Below are positions 18,305 through 26,996 of a stretch of 64,000 bases of DNA, piece after piece (within the stretch, counting starts at the first letter, position 1; each line of letters begins with the position of its first letter). The stretch is taken from positions 1-64,000 of the forward strand of contig JAPPOV010000018.1 of the NCBI GenBank assembly GCA_028873595.1. The letters are read 5' to 3'. Made by a program: the position numbers and the translations under genes. The notes beneath the pieces are model-generated. The model saw only the letters and a program-made list of their open reading frames with translations, had not been told where the DNA came from and ran no database searches. Source of the stretch: Gemmatimonadota bacterium. GTDB lineage: Bacteria; Gemmatimonadota; Gemmatimonadetes; Longimicrobiales; Gaopeijiaceae.

Positions 18305-19360
18305 ATGCAGCCTGATTCCATCTCCGCTGATACTGTGTCCGGGCTTCGTCGCGCCCTGCTGGACCATTACGATCGGACTGCGCGCGACCTGCCCTGGAGA
18401 CGGGACACCGATCCATACCGGATACTGGTGTCCGAGTTCATGCTGCAGCAGACCCGGGTCGAAACGGTGATCAGGTACTACGAGCCCTGGTTCGAGCGGT
18501 TTCCATCCATCGAGGCACTCGCTCAGGCCGACGAGGACGAGGTTCTGAAGGCGTGGGAGGGACTCGGCTACTACCGAAGAGCGCGCAACCTGCACCGCAC
18601 CGCTCAGGTGGTCGCCGAACGCCATGAAGGCACGATTCCGTCCGACCCGGCCGAGCTCCGAGCGCTCCCTGGTGTGGGAGAGTACACGACCGGTGCGATC
18701 GCGAGTATTGCGTTCGATGTGCCTGCCCCGGCCGTGGACGGGAATATCAGACGGGTGCTCGCGCGGCTCCTCGACGAAGAGAAGCCGACCGCACGGTGGC
18801 TGCGGGACGTCGCGGCTCGCTTCGTCTTCCGACACAGACCGGGGGACTGGACGCAGGCACTGATGGAGCTCGGTGCGACTCTGTGTACGCCGAAAGCCCC
18901 GGCATGCAACGCATGTCCGGTCTCGTCCTGGTGCGGTGCGTATGCCGCCGGTACGGTGGAGGACCGGCCCGCGCCGTCCAAGAAGCGAGTGGTGCCGAGT
19001 CGAGTCATTCCGCTGGCGGTGCTTCACGGTGCAGGGGAAGTACTTTTGCAGCGCCGACCTGCCGAGGGTCTATTGGGCGGACTTTGGGCGTTCCCCGAGC
19101 CGGGTGAAGTCGGAGCTTCCGACTTCGCCGTCAGTGTCGGGCTTGAGCCGATCGGTGAGCCGTCCATTCTGCCGGAGGTGGAGCATCGTTTCACCCATCT
19201 GCATGCCCGCTACGTTCCGATGGTGCAGGAGGTCGATCGTATTCGCGGTTCCGTGAAGGCTGAGGGCAGTCGTTGGGTCGGTCGTGGGCGGCTCGGTGAC
19301 ACCGCATTGCCGGTGGCTCAGCGGAAGGTCTTCGATTCGTGGCTGAAGAGTATGGGGTGA
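18305..19360 (+). CDS. mutY: A/G-specific adenine DNA glycosylase
   Basis: 351 residues. It shows DLPWRRDTDPYRILVSEFML and QQTRVETV, the HhH-GPD core LRALPGVGEYTTGAIASIAF with catalytic Asp in VDGNIRRVLAR, and the 4Fe-4S cluster ligands in CTPKAPACNACPVSSWC. The C-terminal third is a Nudix-like MutY domain that recognises 8-oxoguanine (VLLQRRPAEGLLGGLWAFPE). It removes adenine mispaired with 8-oxoG in DNA. It is divergent from the VWA gene and 7 bp upstream of the creatininase-family gene. Confidence 0.95.
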   Translation: MQPDSISADTVSGLRRALLDHYDRTARDLPWRRDTDPYRILVSEFMLQQTRVETVIRYYEPWFERFPSIEALAQADEDEVLKAWEGLGYYRRARNLHRTAQVVAERHEGTIPSDPAELRALPGVGEYTTGAIASIAFDVPAPAVDGNIRRVLARLLDEEKPTARWLRDVAARFVFRHRPGDWTQALMELGATLCTPKAPACNACPVSSWCGAYAAGTVEDRPAPSKKRVVPSRVIPLAVLHGAGEVLLQRRPAEGLLGGLWAFPEPGEVGASDFAVSVGLEPIGEPSILPEVEHRFTHLHARYVPMVQEVDRIRGSVKAEGSRWVGRGRLGDTALPVAQRKVFDSWLKSMG

Positions 19361-19367
19361 ACGCAGT

Positions 19368-20072
19368 GTGAAGATTGCCGAGATGACATGGATGCAGGTG
19401 GAGGAGTGCCTCCAGAAGGACGACCGATGTGTCCTGCCCCTGGGAAGTACCGAGCAGCACGCCTATATCAGTCTGGCGACGGATTCGATCCTGTCAGAGC
19501 GGTTGGCTCTCGATGCCGCTGAACCACTGGGGATTCCGGTCTTTCCCGTGCTGGCGTACGGAATCACGCCGTACTTCATGAGCTATCCCGGTACAGTCAC
19601 GATCTCGCCGAACACATACGAACAACTGCTTCAGGAGATTCTCACCAGTATCCACAAGCATGGATTCCGTCGGATTCTCGTCCTGAACGGCCATGGTGGA
19701 AACAGTCCCGCTCGCCCGGCCGCGGAAAGATGGGCCGTACGCATGGACGGCATCGAGCTGATCTGGCACAACTGGTGGAAATCGCACGACGTCCGGAAGG
19801 CGATCGATGCGATCGATCCGGCTGCATCACACGCATCGTGGATGGAGACCTTCCCGTGGACGCGCGTGGACGGTGTGGAATTGCCTCAGGAGCACAAGGC
19901 GCCGGTCGATCTCCCGGATCGAGAGGAGGTCTCACTTCAACGCTCGAGGGAGATCATGGGCGATGGCTCGTTCGGAGGTTGGTACGAGCGGCCTGCCGAG
20001 GAGATGGAAGAGATCTGGTCGGTGGCGATCGAAGAGACTCGCGACAAGCTCGAGTCGGGATGGTCTGGATGA
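19368..20072 (+). CDS. Creatininase family amidohydrolase
   Basis: 234 residues, GTG start. PLGSTEQHAYISLATD gives the Glu, His and Asp metal ligands of the creatininase fold, and VLNGHGGNSP is the second signature. Family members hydrolyse cyclic or linear amides (creatinine, formamidopyrimidines in F420/riboflavin or mycofactocin-type pathways). The true substrate is not evident. It sits between mutY (7 bp) and an SDR gene (22 bp) and is probably co-transcribed with the SDR. Confidence 0.85.
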   Translation: MKIAEMTWMQVEECLQKDDRCVLPLGSTEQHAYISLATDSILSERLALDAAEPLGIPVFPVLAYGITPYFMSYPGTVTISPNTYEQLLQEILTSIHKHGFRRILVLNGHGGNSPARPAAERWAVRMDGIELIWHNWWKSHDVRKAIDAIDPAASHASWMETFPWTRVDGVELPQEHKAPVDLPDREEVSLQRSREIMGDGSFGGWYERPAEEMEEIWSVAIEETRDKLESGWSG

Positions 20073-20094
20073 GTACTGCTCGAGGAGCGGGGCC

Positions 20095-20853
20095 GTGAAC
20101 ATCGACTTCAGTGGTCAGACTGTTCTTGTCACGGGCGCCGCCCATGGGTTCGGCCGTGCGATTGCGGGTGCGTTCGCCACCCGAGGGGCCATCGTCCATG
20201 CCTGCGACATCGAGGCGACCGGGCTTGCCGAAACACTTCGGATTCTGGGTGAGCATGGGGAGACGCAGGTCGTAGATGTGACGAACCGCGCGGACGTCGA
20301 AACGTGGGTGCGTGCGGCATGGGCAGGGACCGGACGCGTCGACGTTCTCGTAAACAACGCCGGAGGTGTGCTCGGGCAGGTTGGGCAACCGCTCGAAGGT
20401 GTTTCGGTCGAGGAGTGGCAGGCGATCGTCGCGGTAAACCAGACCGCCACGTTCTGGACGGCGCAGGCGGTCGCCCCGGCGATGAAGGAAGCTCGCTCGG
20501 GTCGTATCATCAACATCTCGAGTGGGGCCGGGCTGGGGATCAGCAAGACGGGAATTCAGGCGTACGCATCTGCGAAGGCTGGGCAGATCGGCCTTACCCG
20601 TCAGCTTGCGCACGAGCTCGGGCCATGGGGGATCACGGTGAACAATGTCGCCCCCGGCTTTGTGCTCTCGAACCCCACGACCGAGCGCCAATGGGAAGCG
20701 CTCGGCTCGGCCGGACAGCAGCACCTTCTCGACGGTATCGCCTTGAAGCACCTCGGGAATCCCGCGGACATCGCGCATGCCGTGCTCTTTCTCGCCTCAG
20801 AGCACGCGAGCTGGATCTCGGGGGCCGTCTTGCCTGTGGACGGTGGAAAGTAG
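20095..20853 (+). CDS. Short-chain dehydrogenase/reductase
   Basis: 252 residues from GTG 20095 (preceded by CGAGGAG); longer in-frame ORF sequence upstream overlaps the creatininase gene and is rejected. Classical SDR motifs: cofactor loop TGAAHGFGRA, NNAGG, catalytic Ser in INISSGAG, YASAK with Tyr and Lys, and the C-terminal WISGAVLPVDGG. An Asp after the second beta strand (HACDIEATG) favours NAD(H). It oxidises or reduces an alcohol or sugar of unknown identity. Confidence 0.9.
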   Translation: MNIDFSGQTVLVTGAAHGFGRAIAGAFATRGAIVHACDIEATGLAETLRILGEHGETQVVDVTNRADVETWVRAAWAGTGRVDVLVNNAGGVLGQVGQPLEGVSVEEWQAIVAVNQTATFWTAQAVAPAMKEARSGRIINISSGAGLGISKTGIQAYASAKAGQIGLTRQLAHELGPWGITVNNVAPGFVLSNPTTERQWEALGSAGQQHLLDGIALKHLGNPADIAHAVLFLASEHASWISGAVLPVDGGK

Positions 20854-20874
20854 AGAGGCTCGAGCGTCCCCTCT

Positions 20875-21357
20875 TCAGCCTGTTTGGGTCAGGTCCGGCC
20901 ACACGGCTTTTGTTGTCGAACCGAAGACGAGGGACGTCTCCACACGAGAGACCTCCGGCAGTGACGTGATCGCATCGAGCGTGAAGTCGCGCAGGTGCTC
21001 CATGTCTTGAGCGACCGCGTGAACGACGTAGTCCATGCGACCCGTCAGGTGATACAGCGCGACGACCTGAGGAAGTCCGATCGCTCGTTCTTCGAAACGA
21101 GCCACTGCGGTTCGGGTGTGCCTCTTGAGTTGAACCGAAACCATCGCCTGTAGCCCGATGCCGAACGCGGCCGGATTGACGTCCGCATGAGATCCTCTGA
21201 TGACGTCCAGATCGTTGAGTCTGCGAACGCGTTCCAGGCAGGCTGACTGGGACAAGCCGACCGCTGCCGCCAGGTCCTTGTTGGTCATCCGAGCATTCTT
21301 CGCCAGATGGGTCAAAATGGCTCGGTCGGTTCGGTCTACAGCGGGCAAAGTGCTCAT
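20875..21357 (-). CDS. Lrp/AsnC family transcriptional regulator
   Basis: 160 residues from ATG 21357 (MSTLPAVDRTDRAIL); the ORF extends further upstream but without homologous sequence. The N-terminal winged helix-turn-helix (LAKNARMTNKDLAAAVGLSQ, ACLERVRRL) is followed by an Lrp-type RAM ligand-binding domain (GLPQVVALYHLTGRMDYVVHAV). It is transcribed divergently from the PLP sulfur amino acid enzyme gene, about 107 bp apart, so it most likely regulates that gene in response to an amino acid. Confidence 0.9.
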   Translation of the reverse strand: MSTLPAVDRTDRAILTHLAKNARMTNKDLAAAVGLSQSACLERVRRLNDLDVIRGSHADVNPAAFGIGLQAMVSVQLKRHTRTAVARFEERAIGLPQVVALYHLTGRMDYVVHAVAQDMEHLRDFTLDAITSLPEVSRVETSLVFGSTTKAVWPDLTQTG

Positions 21358-21464
21358 AAAGCGAAGAAGATGCGGAAAGATGGCACAATAAGCGCAGAAC
21401 ATGCTACATGATACGGTGGTCAGCAATCGACCATCTGGCCAAGTCCGACTTGAAGGGGTCCAGC
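21358..21464. promoter_or_regulatory. Divergent promoter region between Lrp-type regulator and PLP enzyme
   Basis: This 107-bp A/T-richer spacer must hold both promoters and the probable Lrp operator. A repeated ACATG (AACATGCTACATGAT, near 21399-21413) is visible; no sequence is strong enough to call a specific operator or -35/-10 pair. Confidence 0.4.
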
Positions 21465-22712
21465 ATGCGTATCGAAACCACGGCAGTCAGAGTCGCTCGG
21501 GGTGAGCCCGTCCACCGCGGGGATCTGCCGGAATCAGCGTCACCGGAACTCGGCATTCCTCACGTTCCCGGGATCGACCTGTCCACTACATACGGCTTCC
21601 ATCGCTCGTCGTCGGTTGCCGAATCGATGGATGCATTGCTGGAAGGCGCGCACGACGCTCCGAACTCGGTATACGCCCGTCTGCATAATCCCACGGTGGC
21701 CCGCTTTGAGGACGCCCTCGCCCGACTCGAGGGAGCAGATGCATCCGTCGCGTTCGCATCCGGCATGGCGGCGACGTCCGCGCTGTTGATCGCGGCCGGG
21801 ATGGAAGAGAGCGGGAGCCGACCACACGTCGTAGCGGTACGCCCGGTCTACGGCGGCACGGATCACCTGCTCACAACAGGGATGCTCGGTACCGAGGTGT
21901 CCTGGGTGGATGCAGATCGTGTAGGTGAAGCGATCCGACCGGACACGGGCCTGGTCTTAGTCGAGACACCCGCAAACCCGACCCTCGACCTTGTCGACCT
22001 TCACGCTGTTGCACATCAGATCCGGACGGCAGGTGCTCGAGTGGGGTCGCCGATCCCGCTCGCCGTCGATTCGACGTTCGCGACCCCGATCCTCCAGAAT
22101 CCCATCGCTCTGGGAGCAGATCTCGTGCTGCACAGCGCGACCAAGTTCCTGGGTGGGCACGGAGATGTGATGGGTGGGGTGATCGCGTGCTCCGAAGAGT
22201 GGGCTGGTCGTCTCCGGCAGGTTCGCATGATCACGGGTGGCCTTCTGCATCCGCTCGGTGGCTACCTCCTGCACCGTGGACTTCAGACGCTTCCGATCCG
22301 GGTCAGGGAACAGCAGGCCAACGCCATGGAACTGGTGGGTCGTCTCGGTTCTCACAGCGCAGTGCGCTCGGTGCACTTTCCCGGTTACGCCGGGAACGAT
22401 GCCGGATTGGTCGCACGCCAGATGCGTGGGCCGGGTTCGGTTCTTTCGTTCCGAGTGCACGGAGGGGCGTCGACGGCCGAGGGTGTCGTGGAGCGCCTCA
22501 CCCTCATCACGCCGGCCGTATCGCTCGGGTCGGTCGATACGCTGATCCAGGCACCCGCCCTGTTGACGCACCGCGTCGTCGGAGTGGACGATCGCGTGAG
22601 CTCCGGAGTCAGCGATGACCTCCTCCGCCTCTCCGTGGGGTTGGAGCACGTGGAGGATCTGTGGATGGACCTCGAACAGGCGCTCTCGAGGGCGTGGGCC
22701 AGCGCGGCCTAG
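21465..22712 (+). CDS. Cys/Met metabolism PLP enzyme (gamma-lyase / gamma-synthase type)
   Basis: 415 residues from ATG 21465, preceded by AAGGGG. Trans-sulfuration family landmarks: IDLSTTYGFHRS, YARLHNPTVARFEDALARLEG, AFASGMAATSALL, the cofactor Asp in LAVDSTFATP, and Lys227 in LHSATKFLGGHGDVMGG. The family includes cystathionine gamma-synthase, cystathionine gamma-lyase, methionine gamma-lyase and O-acetylhomoserine sulfhydrylase; sequence alone does not choose. The divergent Lrp-type regulator suggests amino-acid-responsive catabolism, as for methionine gamma-lyase. Its 3' end overlaps the convergent AAA gene by 4 bp. Confidence 0.88.
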   Translation: MRIETTAVRVARGEPVHRGDLPESASPELGIPHVPGIDLSTTYGFHRSSSVAESMDALLEGAHDAPNSVYARLHNPTVARFEDALARLEGADASVAFASGMAATSALLIAAGMEESGSRPHVVAVRPVYGGTDHLLTTGMLGTEVSWVDADRVGEAIRPDTGLVLVETPANPTLDLVDLHAVAHQIRTAGARVGSPIPLAVDSTFATPILQNPIALGADLVLHSATKFLGGHGDVMGGVIACSEEWAGRLRQVRMITGGLLHPLGGYLLHRGLQTLPIRVREQQANAMELVGRLGSHSAVRSVHFPGYAGNDAGLVARQMRGPGSVLSFRVHGGASTAEGVVERLTLITPAVSLGSVDTLIQAPALLTHRVVGVDDRVSSGVSDDLLRLSVGLEHVEDLWMDLEQALSRAWASAA

Positions 22713-24178
22713 ATGTTCAATCCGCCCATCGGGTCGAAGCCCTGGTATCCCTTGCCCGATGCCGGGCCTTCGTGGGGAGCGCGTGTGTAGCCAGCGCTGC
22801 TGCGGCTGATACGACGCTGTGCCACCAAGGCCTCGAGGACGAGCTCACACGCTGCTGCTCGCTGGCCGTCGTTCGCACTGTCGGCCACCAGGCCGACGTG
22901 GCCGATCAGCTCGAGTAGCCCAGGCACCGTAGAGAAGCCGAGCACGCACGCGTTCGCGGCCGAATCCTCTCCGACCTGGAGCGCGCCACCCGTCTCGAAG
23001 TACTCGATGATGTCGTCGACGTCGGCACCGGCTGCGCGCACGTCGAAGGTCTGGGAGCACGCCTGCTGAATCAGCTCACGCGCGATTCGACCCGCGCCGT
23101 GGAGCTCGCCTTCGTATTCGAGCTCCATCTTGCCGGTGATTGCCGGTAGTGCGGCGTAGAGGTCCGCGACCCGTGGCACGGCCACCTCCTCTCCGTGCTG
23201 CAGTGCTCGCCGTTCAGCGTTGGACACCACCGTTTCGGTGACGGTGATCGGCATGCGCTGGCTCACGCCGGAGCGCTGGTCGATTCGCTTGTCCTCGCGG
23301 CCGAGGAAGGCGACACGCTCTACGACCTCCTGAAGAAAGTCGGGCACCTCGACGCAGGTGTCCTCCCGTGTGACCCAGGCCTCTTGTCGTGTGATCTCGA
23401 CGCCGACCTCGAGGTGCTCCGGGTAGTGCGTCCGGATCTCGGCACCGATGCGATCCTTGAGCGGTGTGATGATCTTTCCGCGTGCCGTGTAGTCTTCGGG
23501 GTTGGCCGTGAAGACCATGAGGACGTCGAGTGCAAGACGGATCGGGTACCCCTTCACCTGAACATCCCCTTCCTGAAGGATGTTGAAGAGACCGACCTGA
23601 ATCTTCCCCGCGAGATCGGGCAGCTCGTTGATCGCGAAGACGCCGCGGTTTGCGCGCGGTAACAATCCGTAATGGATCGTCAATTCGTCCGCGAGGATGT
23701 GCCCTCCCCGGGCGGCCTTGATGGGATCCACGTCGCCGATCATGTCAGCGATGGTGACATCCGGGGTCGCGAGTTTCTCCACGTAGCGGGCGTTCCGATC
23801 GATCCACTCGATCGGCGTGTCGTCTCCGTGCTCGTCGACCGTCTGCCTCCCGTACTTGGAGAGCGGATGTAGCGGGTCGTCGTTGACCTCACTTCCGGCG
23901 ATGATCGGAATATGCTCGTCCAGCAGGAGCCCGAGTTGGCGAAGGATCCGGCTCTTCGCCTGGCCGCGAAGTCCGAGAAGAATGAAGTCGTGTCGTGCCA
24001 GAATCGCATTCACGATTTGTGGAATGACCGTCTCGTCGTATCCCTCGACGCCAGGGAAGAGCTCCTCCCCGGACCTCAGCTTCTCGACGAGGTTGTGACG
24101 CATCTCGTCCCTGACCGAGCGATGCTCGTATCCGCTGGCTTTGAGTTCACCGAGAGTGGCAGGGAAAGGTTGGCTCAT
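22709..24178 (-). CDS. Mg-chelatase/MoxR-like AAA ATPase
   Basis: 489 residues from ATG 24178 (MSQPFPATLGELK). Features: HDFILLGLRGQAKSRILRQ in the Walker A position (with Gln-Ala where most P-loops have Gly-x-Gly or Val-Gly), an acidic GGHILADELT Walker B-like strand, GVFAINELPDL, sensor-1 VFTANPEDY and the arginine-bearing LKDRIGAEIRTHYP. The family works with VWA partners, here probably the protein at 16978-18270, to remodel or insert metal into target proteins. It is divergent from the ETF-QO gene. Confidence 0.85.
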   Translation of the reverse strand: MSQPFPATLGELKASGYEHRSVRDEMRHNLVEKLRSGEELFPGVEGYDETVIPQIVNAILARHDFILLGLRGQAKSRILRQLGLLLDEHIPIIAGSEVNDDPLHPLSKYGRQTVDEHGDDTPIEWIDRNARYVEKLATPDVTIADMIGDVDPIKAARGGHILADELTIHYGLLPRANRGVFAINELPDLAGKIQVGLFNILQEGDVQVKGYPIRLALDVLMVFTANPEDYTARGKIITPLKDRIGAEIRTHYPEHLEVGVEITRQEAWVTREDTCVEVPDFLQEVVERVAFLGREDKRIDQRSGVSQRMPITVTETVVSNAERRALQHGEEVAVPRVADLYAALPAITGKMELEYEGELHGAGRIARELIQQACSQTFDVRAAGADVDDIIEYFETGGALQVGEDSAANACVLGFSTVPGLLELIGHVGLVADSANDGQRAAACELVLEALVAQRRISRSSAGYTRAPHEGPASGKGYQGFDPMGGLNI

Positions 24179-24303
24179 GGGAGCGATCCGGTTCGACGGG
24201 TGTCGAGGGTAGAGGGCACGGCGCGTCTTGGCGACCTTTGGGGGCCGAACGATACACGTGTCCATCGACGTGGATCCCCCTGATACAGAAGCCTGGAGCC
24301 GTC

Positions 24304-25989
24304 ATGTCCGAGGGCACTGCCGTCCTCAAGAGCGCCGTTCATTCTCTCGACGCTCAGCCGCCACTTCCACGCGACCGGTTCATCGTCGCCGAACAGCCGG
24401 ATGAAGAGGCGATTCCCATGGACGTCGTCTTCGTCGGCGGCGGTCCCGGTGGTCTCGCTGGTGCGATCGAACTCGCTCGGCTGGTGAAGGAAGACAATGA
24501 GAATGGCGGAGGCATCGGTGAGATCGAGATTGCGGTGTTGGAGAAGGCCGGTCAGCTCGGAGAGCACAATCTCTCCGGTGCGGTGGTGAATCCGAGCGCC
24601 TTCAGGGAGCTCTTCCCGGATCTGTCGATGGACGATCTCCCTCTGCGTCGGCCGGTGACCAAGGAGTCCGTATATGTCATGACGGAGTCGAAGGCCTACC
24701 GGATTCCGACGCCCCCGACGATGAAGAACCACGGCAACTGGATCGGGTCGATTTCCGAGATCGTCCGCTGGCTCGGCGAGCAGGCCGAGGGGTTGGGTGT
24801 GAACGTCTTCCCGGGTTTTCCGGTCGACTCCCTCCTCGTAGAGGATACCAACGTCATCGGTGTGCGCACGACCCCGTCGGGCCTTGGCCGCGACGGTGAA
24901 CCAGCGAGTGCGGACGCGATGCCTGCGGTGGACCTGACCGCCCAGGTGACCGTGCTCTCAGAGGGCTCGCGCGGCCCGCTCTCACAGGCGTGGTTCGACT
25001 GGCAGGATGTGAAGGCCGAGAACCCCCAGATCTACGCGCTCGGGGTGAAGGAGATCTGGGAGGTGAAGAAGCCGCTGGACAGAATCATCCACACGATGGC
25101 CTGGCCGCTACCGACGGACGCCTTCGGTGGAAGTTTCGCGTATCCGCTCTCGGACAACACGGTAGCGATGGGTCTCGTGGTCGGGCTTGACTACGGAGAT
25201 GCCCGTCTCGATGTGCATGAACTCCTGCAGCGTATGAAGCTCCATCCGCTTTTCCGGGCGATGCTCGAGGGCGGTGAAATGATCGAGTGGGGGGCGAAGA
25301 CCATCCCCGAAGGCGGATTCTACTCCGTCGCAGAGCGGCGTCATGGAGACGGGCTCATCGTGATCGGCGATGCAGCCGGTTACGTCGAAGTCTCCTCTCT
25401 CAAGGGCATCCACTACGCGATGCATTCGGGAGTCATGGCTGCTCGACAGATCTTCGAGGCCCTCAAGAAGGGTGGTACGTCGGCTGATGCACTCGCAGGC
25501 TACACGGCAGCTGTCGACAACAGCGTGATCATGAAGGACCTCAAGGAGCGTCGGAACATGCGCCTTGCGTTCAAGGGCGGCTTCTTGTCCGGTGGGGTGA
25601 AGGCGGGCCTCATGACGCTGACGAAGGGTGCGTTCCCGGGAGGGAAAATCGCCATCGAGGAAGACGCGGCCGACGAGAAGCATCTAGGTCCGGAGAAGGA
25701 GAAGTTCGTCCCCGATGGCAAGTTGACGTTCTCGAAGGTCGATGCAGTCTACAAGTCGGGAAATCAGACGCGCGACGACATCCCGTCGCACCTGATCGTC
25801 GGGGAGGACGTGAGTCCGGAGGTCGCCGAGATGTACGTGCACCTCTGTCCGGCCGGTGTCTATGAGCGGGACGGAGACAAGCTCGTGGTCAACGCGCCGA
25901 ACTGCGTGGACTGCAAGGCCACCGACGTGCTCGGGCCGCGTTGGACGCCACGCGAGGGTGGCAGTGGCCCGGCGTATCGGCAGATGTAG
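24304..25989 (+). CDS. Electron transfer flavoprotein-ubiquinone oxidoreductase
   Basis: 561 residues from ATG 24304. An FAD-binding VVFVGGGPGGLAGAIELA motif, AGQLGEHNLSGAVVNPSA, and a C-terminal 4Fe-4S domain (CPAGVYE, then NAPNCVDCKATDVLGPRW) match ETF-QO over its full length. It transfers electrons from ETF (fatty acid and amino acid oxidation) to membrane quinone. ETF subunit genes are not in the window. It stands alone between divergent AAA and convergent NTF2-like genes. Confidence 0.95.
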   Translation: MSEGTAVLKSAVHSLDAQPPLPRDRFIVAEQPDEEAIPMDVVFVGGGPGGLAGAIELARLVKEDNENGGGIGEIEIAVLEKAGQLGEHNLSGAVVNPSAFRELFPDLSMDDLPLRRPVTKESVYVMTESKAYRIPTPPTMKNHGNWIGSISEIVRWLGEQAEGLGVNVFPGFPVDSLLVEDTNVIGVRTTPSGLGRDGEPASADAMPAVDLTAQVTVLSEGSRGPLSQAWFDWQDVKAENPQIYALGVKEIWEVKKPLDRIIHTMAWPLPTDAFGGSFAYPLSDNTVAMGLVVGLDYGDARLDVHELLQRMKLHPLFRAMLEGGEMIEWGAKTIPEGGFYSVAERRHGDGLIVIGDAAGYVEVSSLKGIHYAMHSGVMAARQIFEALKKGGTSADALAGYTAAVDNSVIMKDLKERRNMRLAFKGGFLSGGVKAGLMTLTKGAFPGGKIAIEEDAADEKHLGPEKEKFVPDGKLTFSKVDAVYKSGNQTRDDIPSHLIVGEDVSPEVAEMYVHLCPAGVYERDGDKLVVNAPNCVDCKATDVLGPRWTPREGGSGPAYRQM

Positions 25990-26064
25990 CCAAGGAGCTG
26001 CAGCCGGTGGAGTGATACGCGCGGTGTTCACATGTGCCGGAGGGAGCGGTTGGCCTGCCTGCCC

Positions 26065-26634
26065 TCATGGAACCCGGGCGCGGTCCATCTCCATCTCCAT
26101 CACCGTACCACCGGGCAGCTCGATCCGGCCACCGACCTGGAGCATCATGGGGGCGGTGTCGGTGTAGTCAGCCGCTCGAATGATCCGGTCACCTCGCAAT
26201 TCGATGATGGTCACTCCGTTGGTGACGACCTCCGCACCCGTGCCCACGCTGATCGCACCCATGGGTCGGGCCTGGATTGCGGAGAAGTCCCACTCTACGA
26301 CCGCGCCGCTCGTCGTGACGTGCACCCGCCCGACGTTCATGAATACGTTGTCGGCCCAGGCGTGCATGGCCTGAACGTAGTCGAGGATCTCCTGAATGCC
26401 TTGATAAGTGTGCTGGTTTGGAAAGTCGTCGTACGTGGCGTCTGGCCAGAAGAGGTCTTCGATGAGTTCTCGATCGGCGCGTTGCCACGCCGCCATGAGT
26501 GAGCGAGCCGTGAGCTCCGCTTCCTGAATGCGTCGCTCCTCCGAGTCCGACAGCCGAGCGCATCCGGTCAGGAGTGTGACAGCGAGCACGAGTATCGTGC
26601 TAGGAGTTCTGAAGGTCGCGTTAGGCATCGTCAT
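26065..26634 (-). CDS. SnoaL/NTF2-like lipoprotein
   Basis: 189 residues. The lipoprotein signal STILVLAVTLLTGCA is followed by an NTF2/SnoaL-like cone fold: MAAWQRADRELIEDLFWPDATYDDF, then QEILDYVQAMHAWADNVF, and later beta strands ending in VMEMEMDRARVP. Members bind or isomerise small molecules or are simple ligand-binding domains. The start may be the second ATG at 26628. Related to, but not obviously a duplicate of, the short NTF2-like fragment just upstream at 26724-26996. Confidence 0.8.
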   Translation of the reverse strand: MTMPNATFRTPSTILVLAVTLLTGCARLSDSEERRIQEAELTARSLMAAWQRADRELIEDLFWPDATYDDFPNQHTYQGIQEILDYVQAMHAWADNVFMNVGRVHVTTSGAVVEWDFSAIQARPMGAISVGTGAEVVTNGVTIIELRGDRIIRAADYTDTAPMMLQVGGRIELPGGTVMEMEMDRARVP

Positions 26635-26723
26635 CCCGGTGTGAAAGGGCGGGCAATTTAGCGGGCGTCGCCCTGGCCGGCTCTAGGCTCGTACACGAGG
26701 AGGGTGATGCCATGGATGCACGA

Positions 26724-26996
26724 CTAAGAGCACTCAACAGATTCGGTCTCGGGGCCAGGATAGGCGAGCGTGTCGTCGAAGCCCTCGATGAGTTCTTCGG
26801 TGTCTGACGCGAAGAGCGTCAAGCTGGGGTCCACGAGAAACACGTCACGGACCGCATCGAGGTGGTAGCGTTGCCACATCCCGAGCCATTGGTCGAGTGC
26901 TTGCTGAGCCGACGCTGGGCCGCTGGTCGTGACCGGGCCGTTCGTGGCGCCTTCATCTGCGGGGGCGATAGGACGAACGGTCGAAGCGCTCACCAT
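26724..26996 (-). pseudogene. Truncated NTF2/SnoaL-like fragment
   Basis: A 90-codon ORF whose middle (ALDQWLGMWQRYHLDAVRDV, then FLVDPSLTLFASDTEELIEG) looks like the first third of a SnoaL_3/NTF2-like protein, after which the similarity-type pattern stops and a TAG ends the frame; the expected remaining 80 or so residues of the domain are missing. Its 5' part overlaps the 3' end of the amidohydrolase gene by 44 bp in another frame. It could be a degraded gene or a very short coupled gene. Confidence 0.5.
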
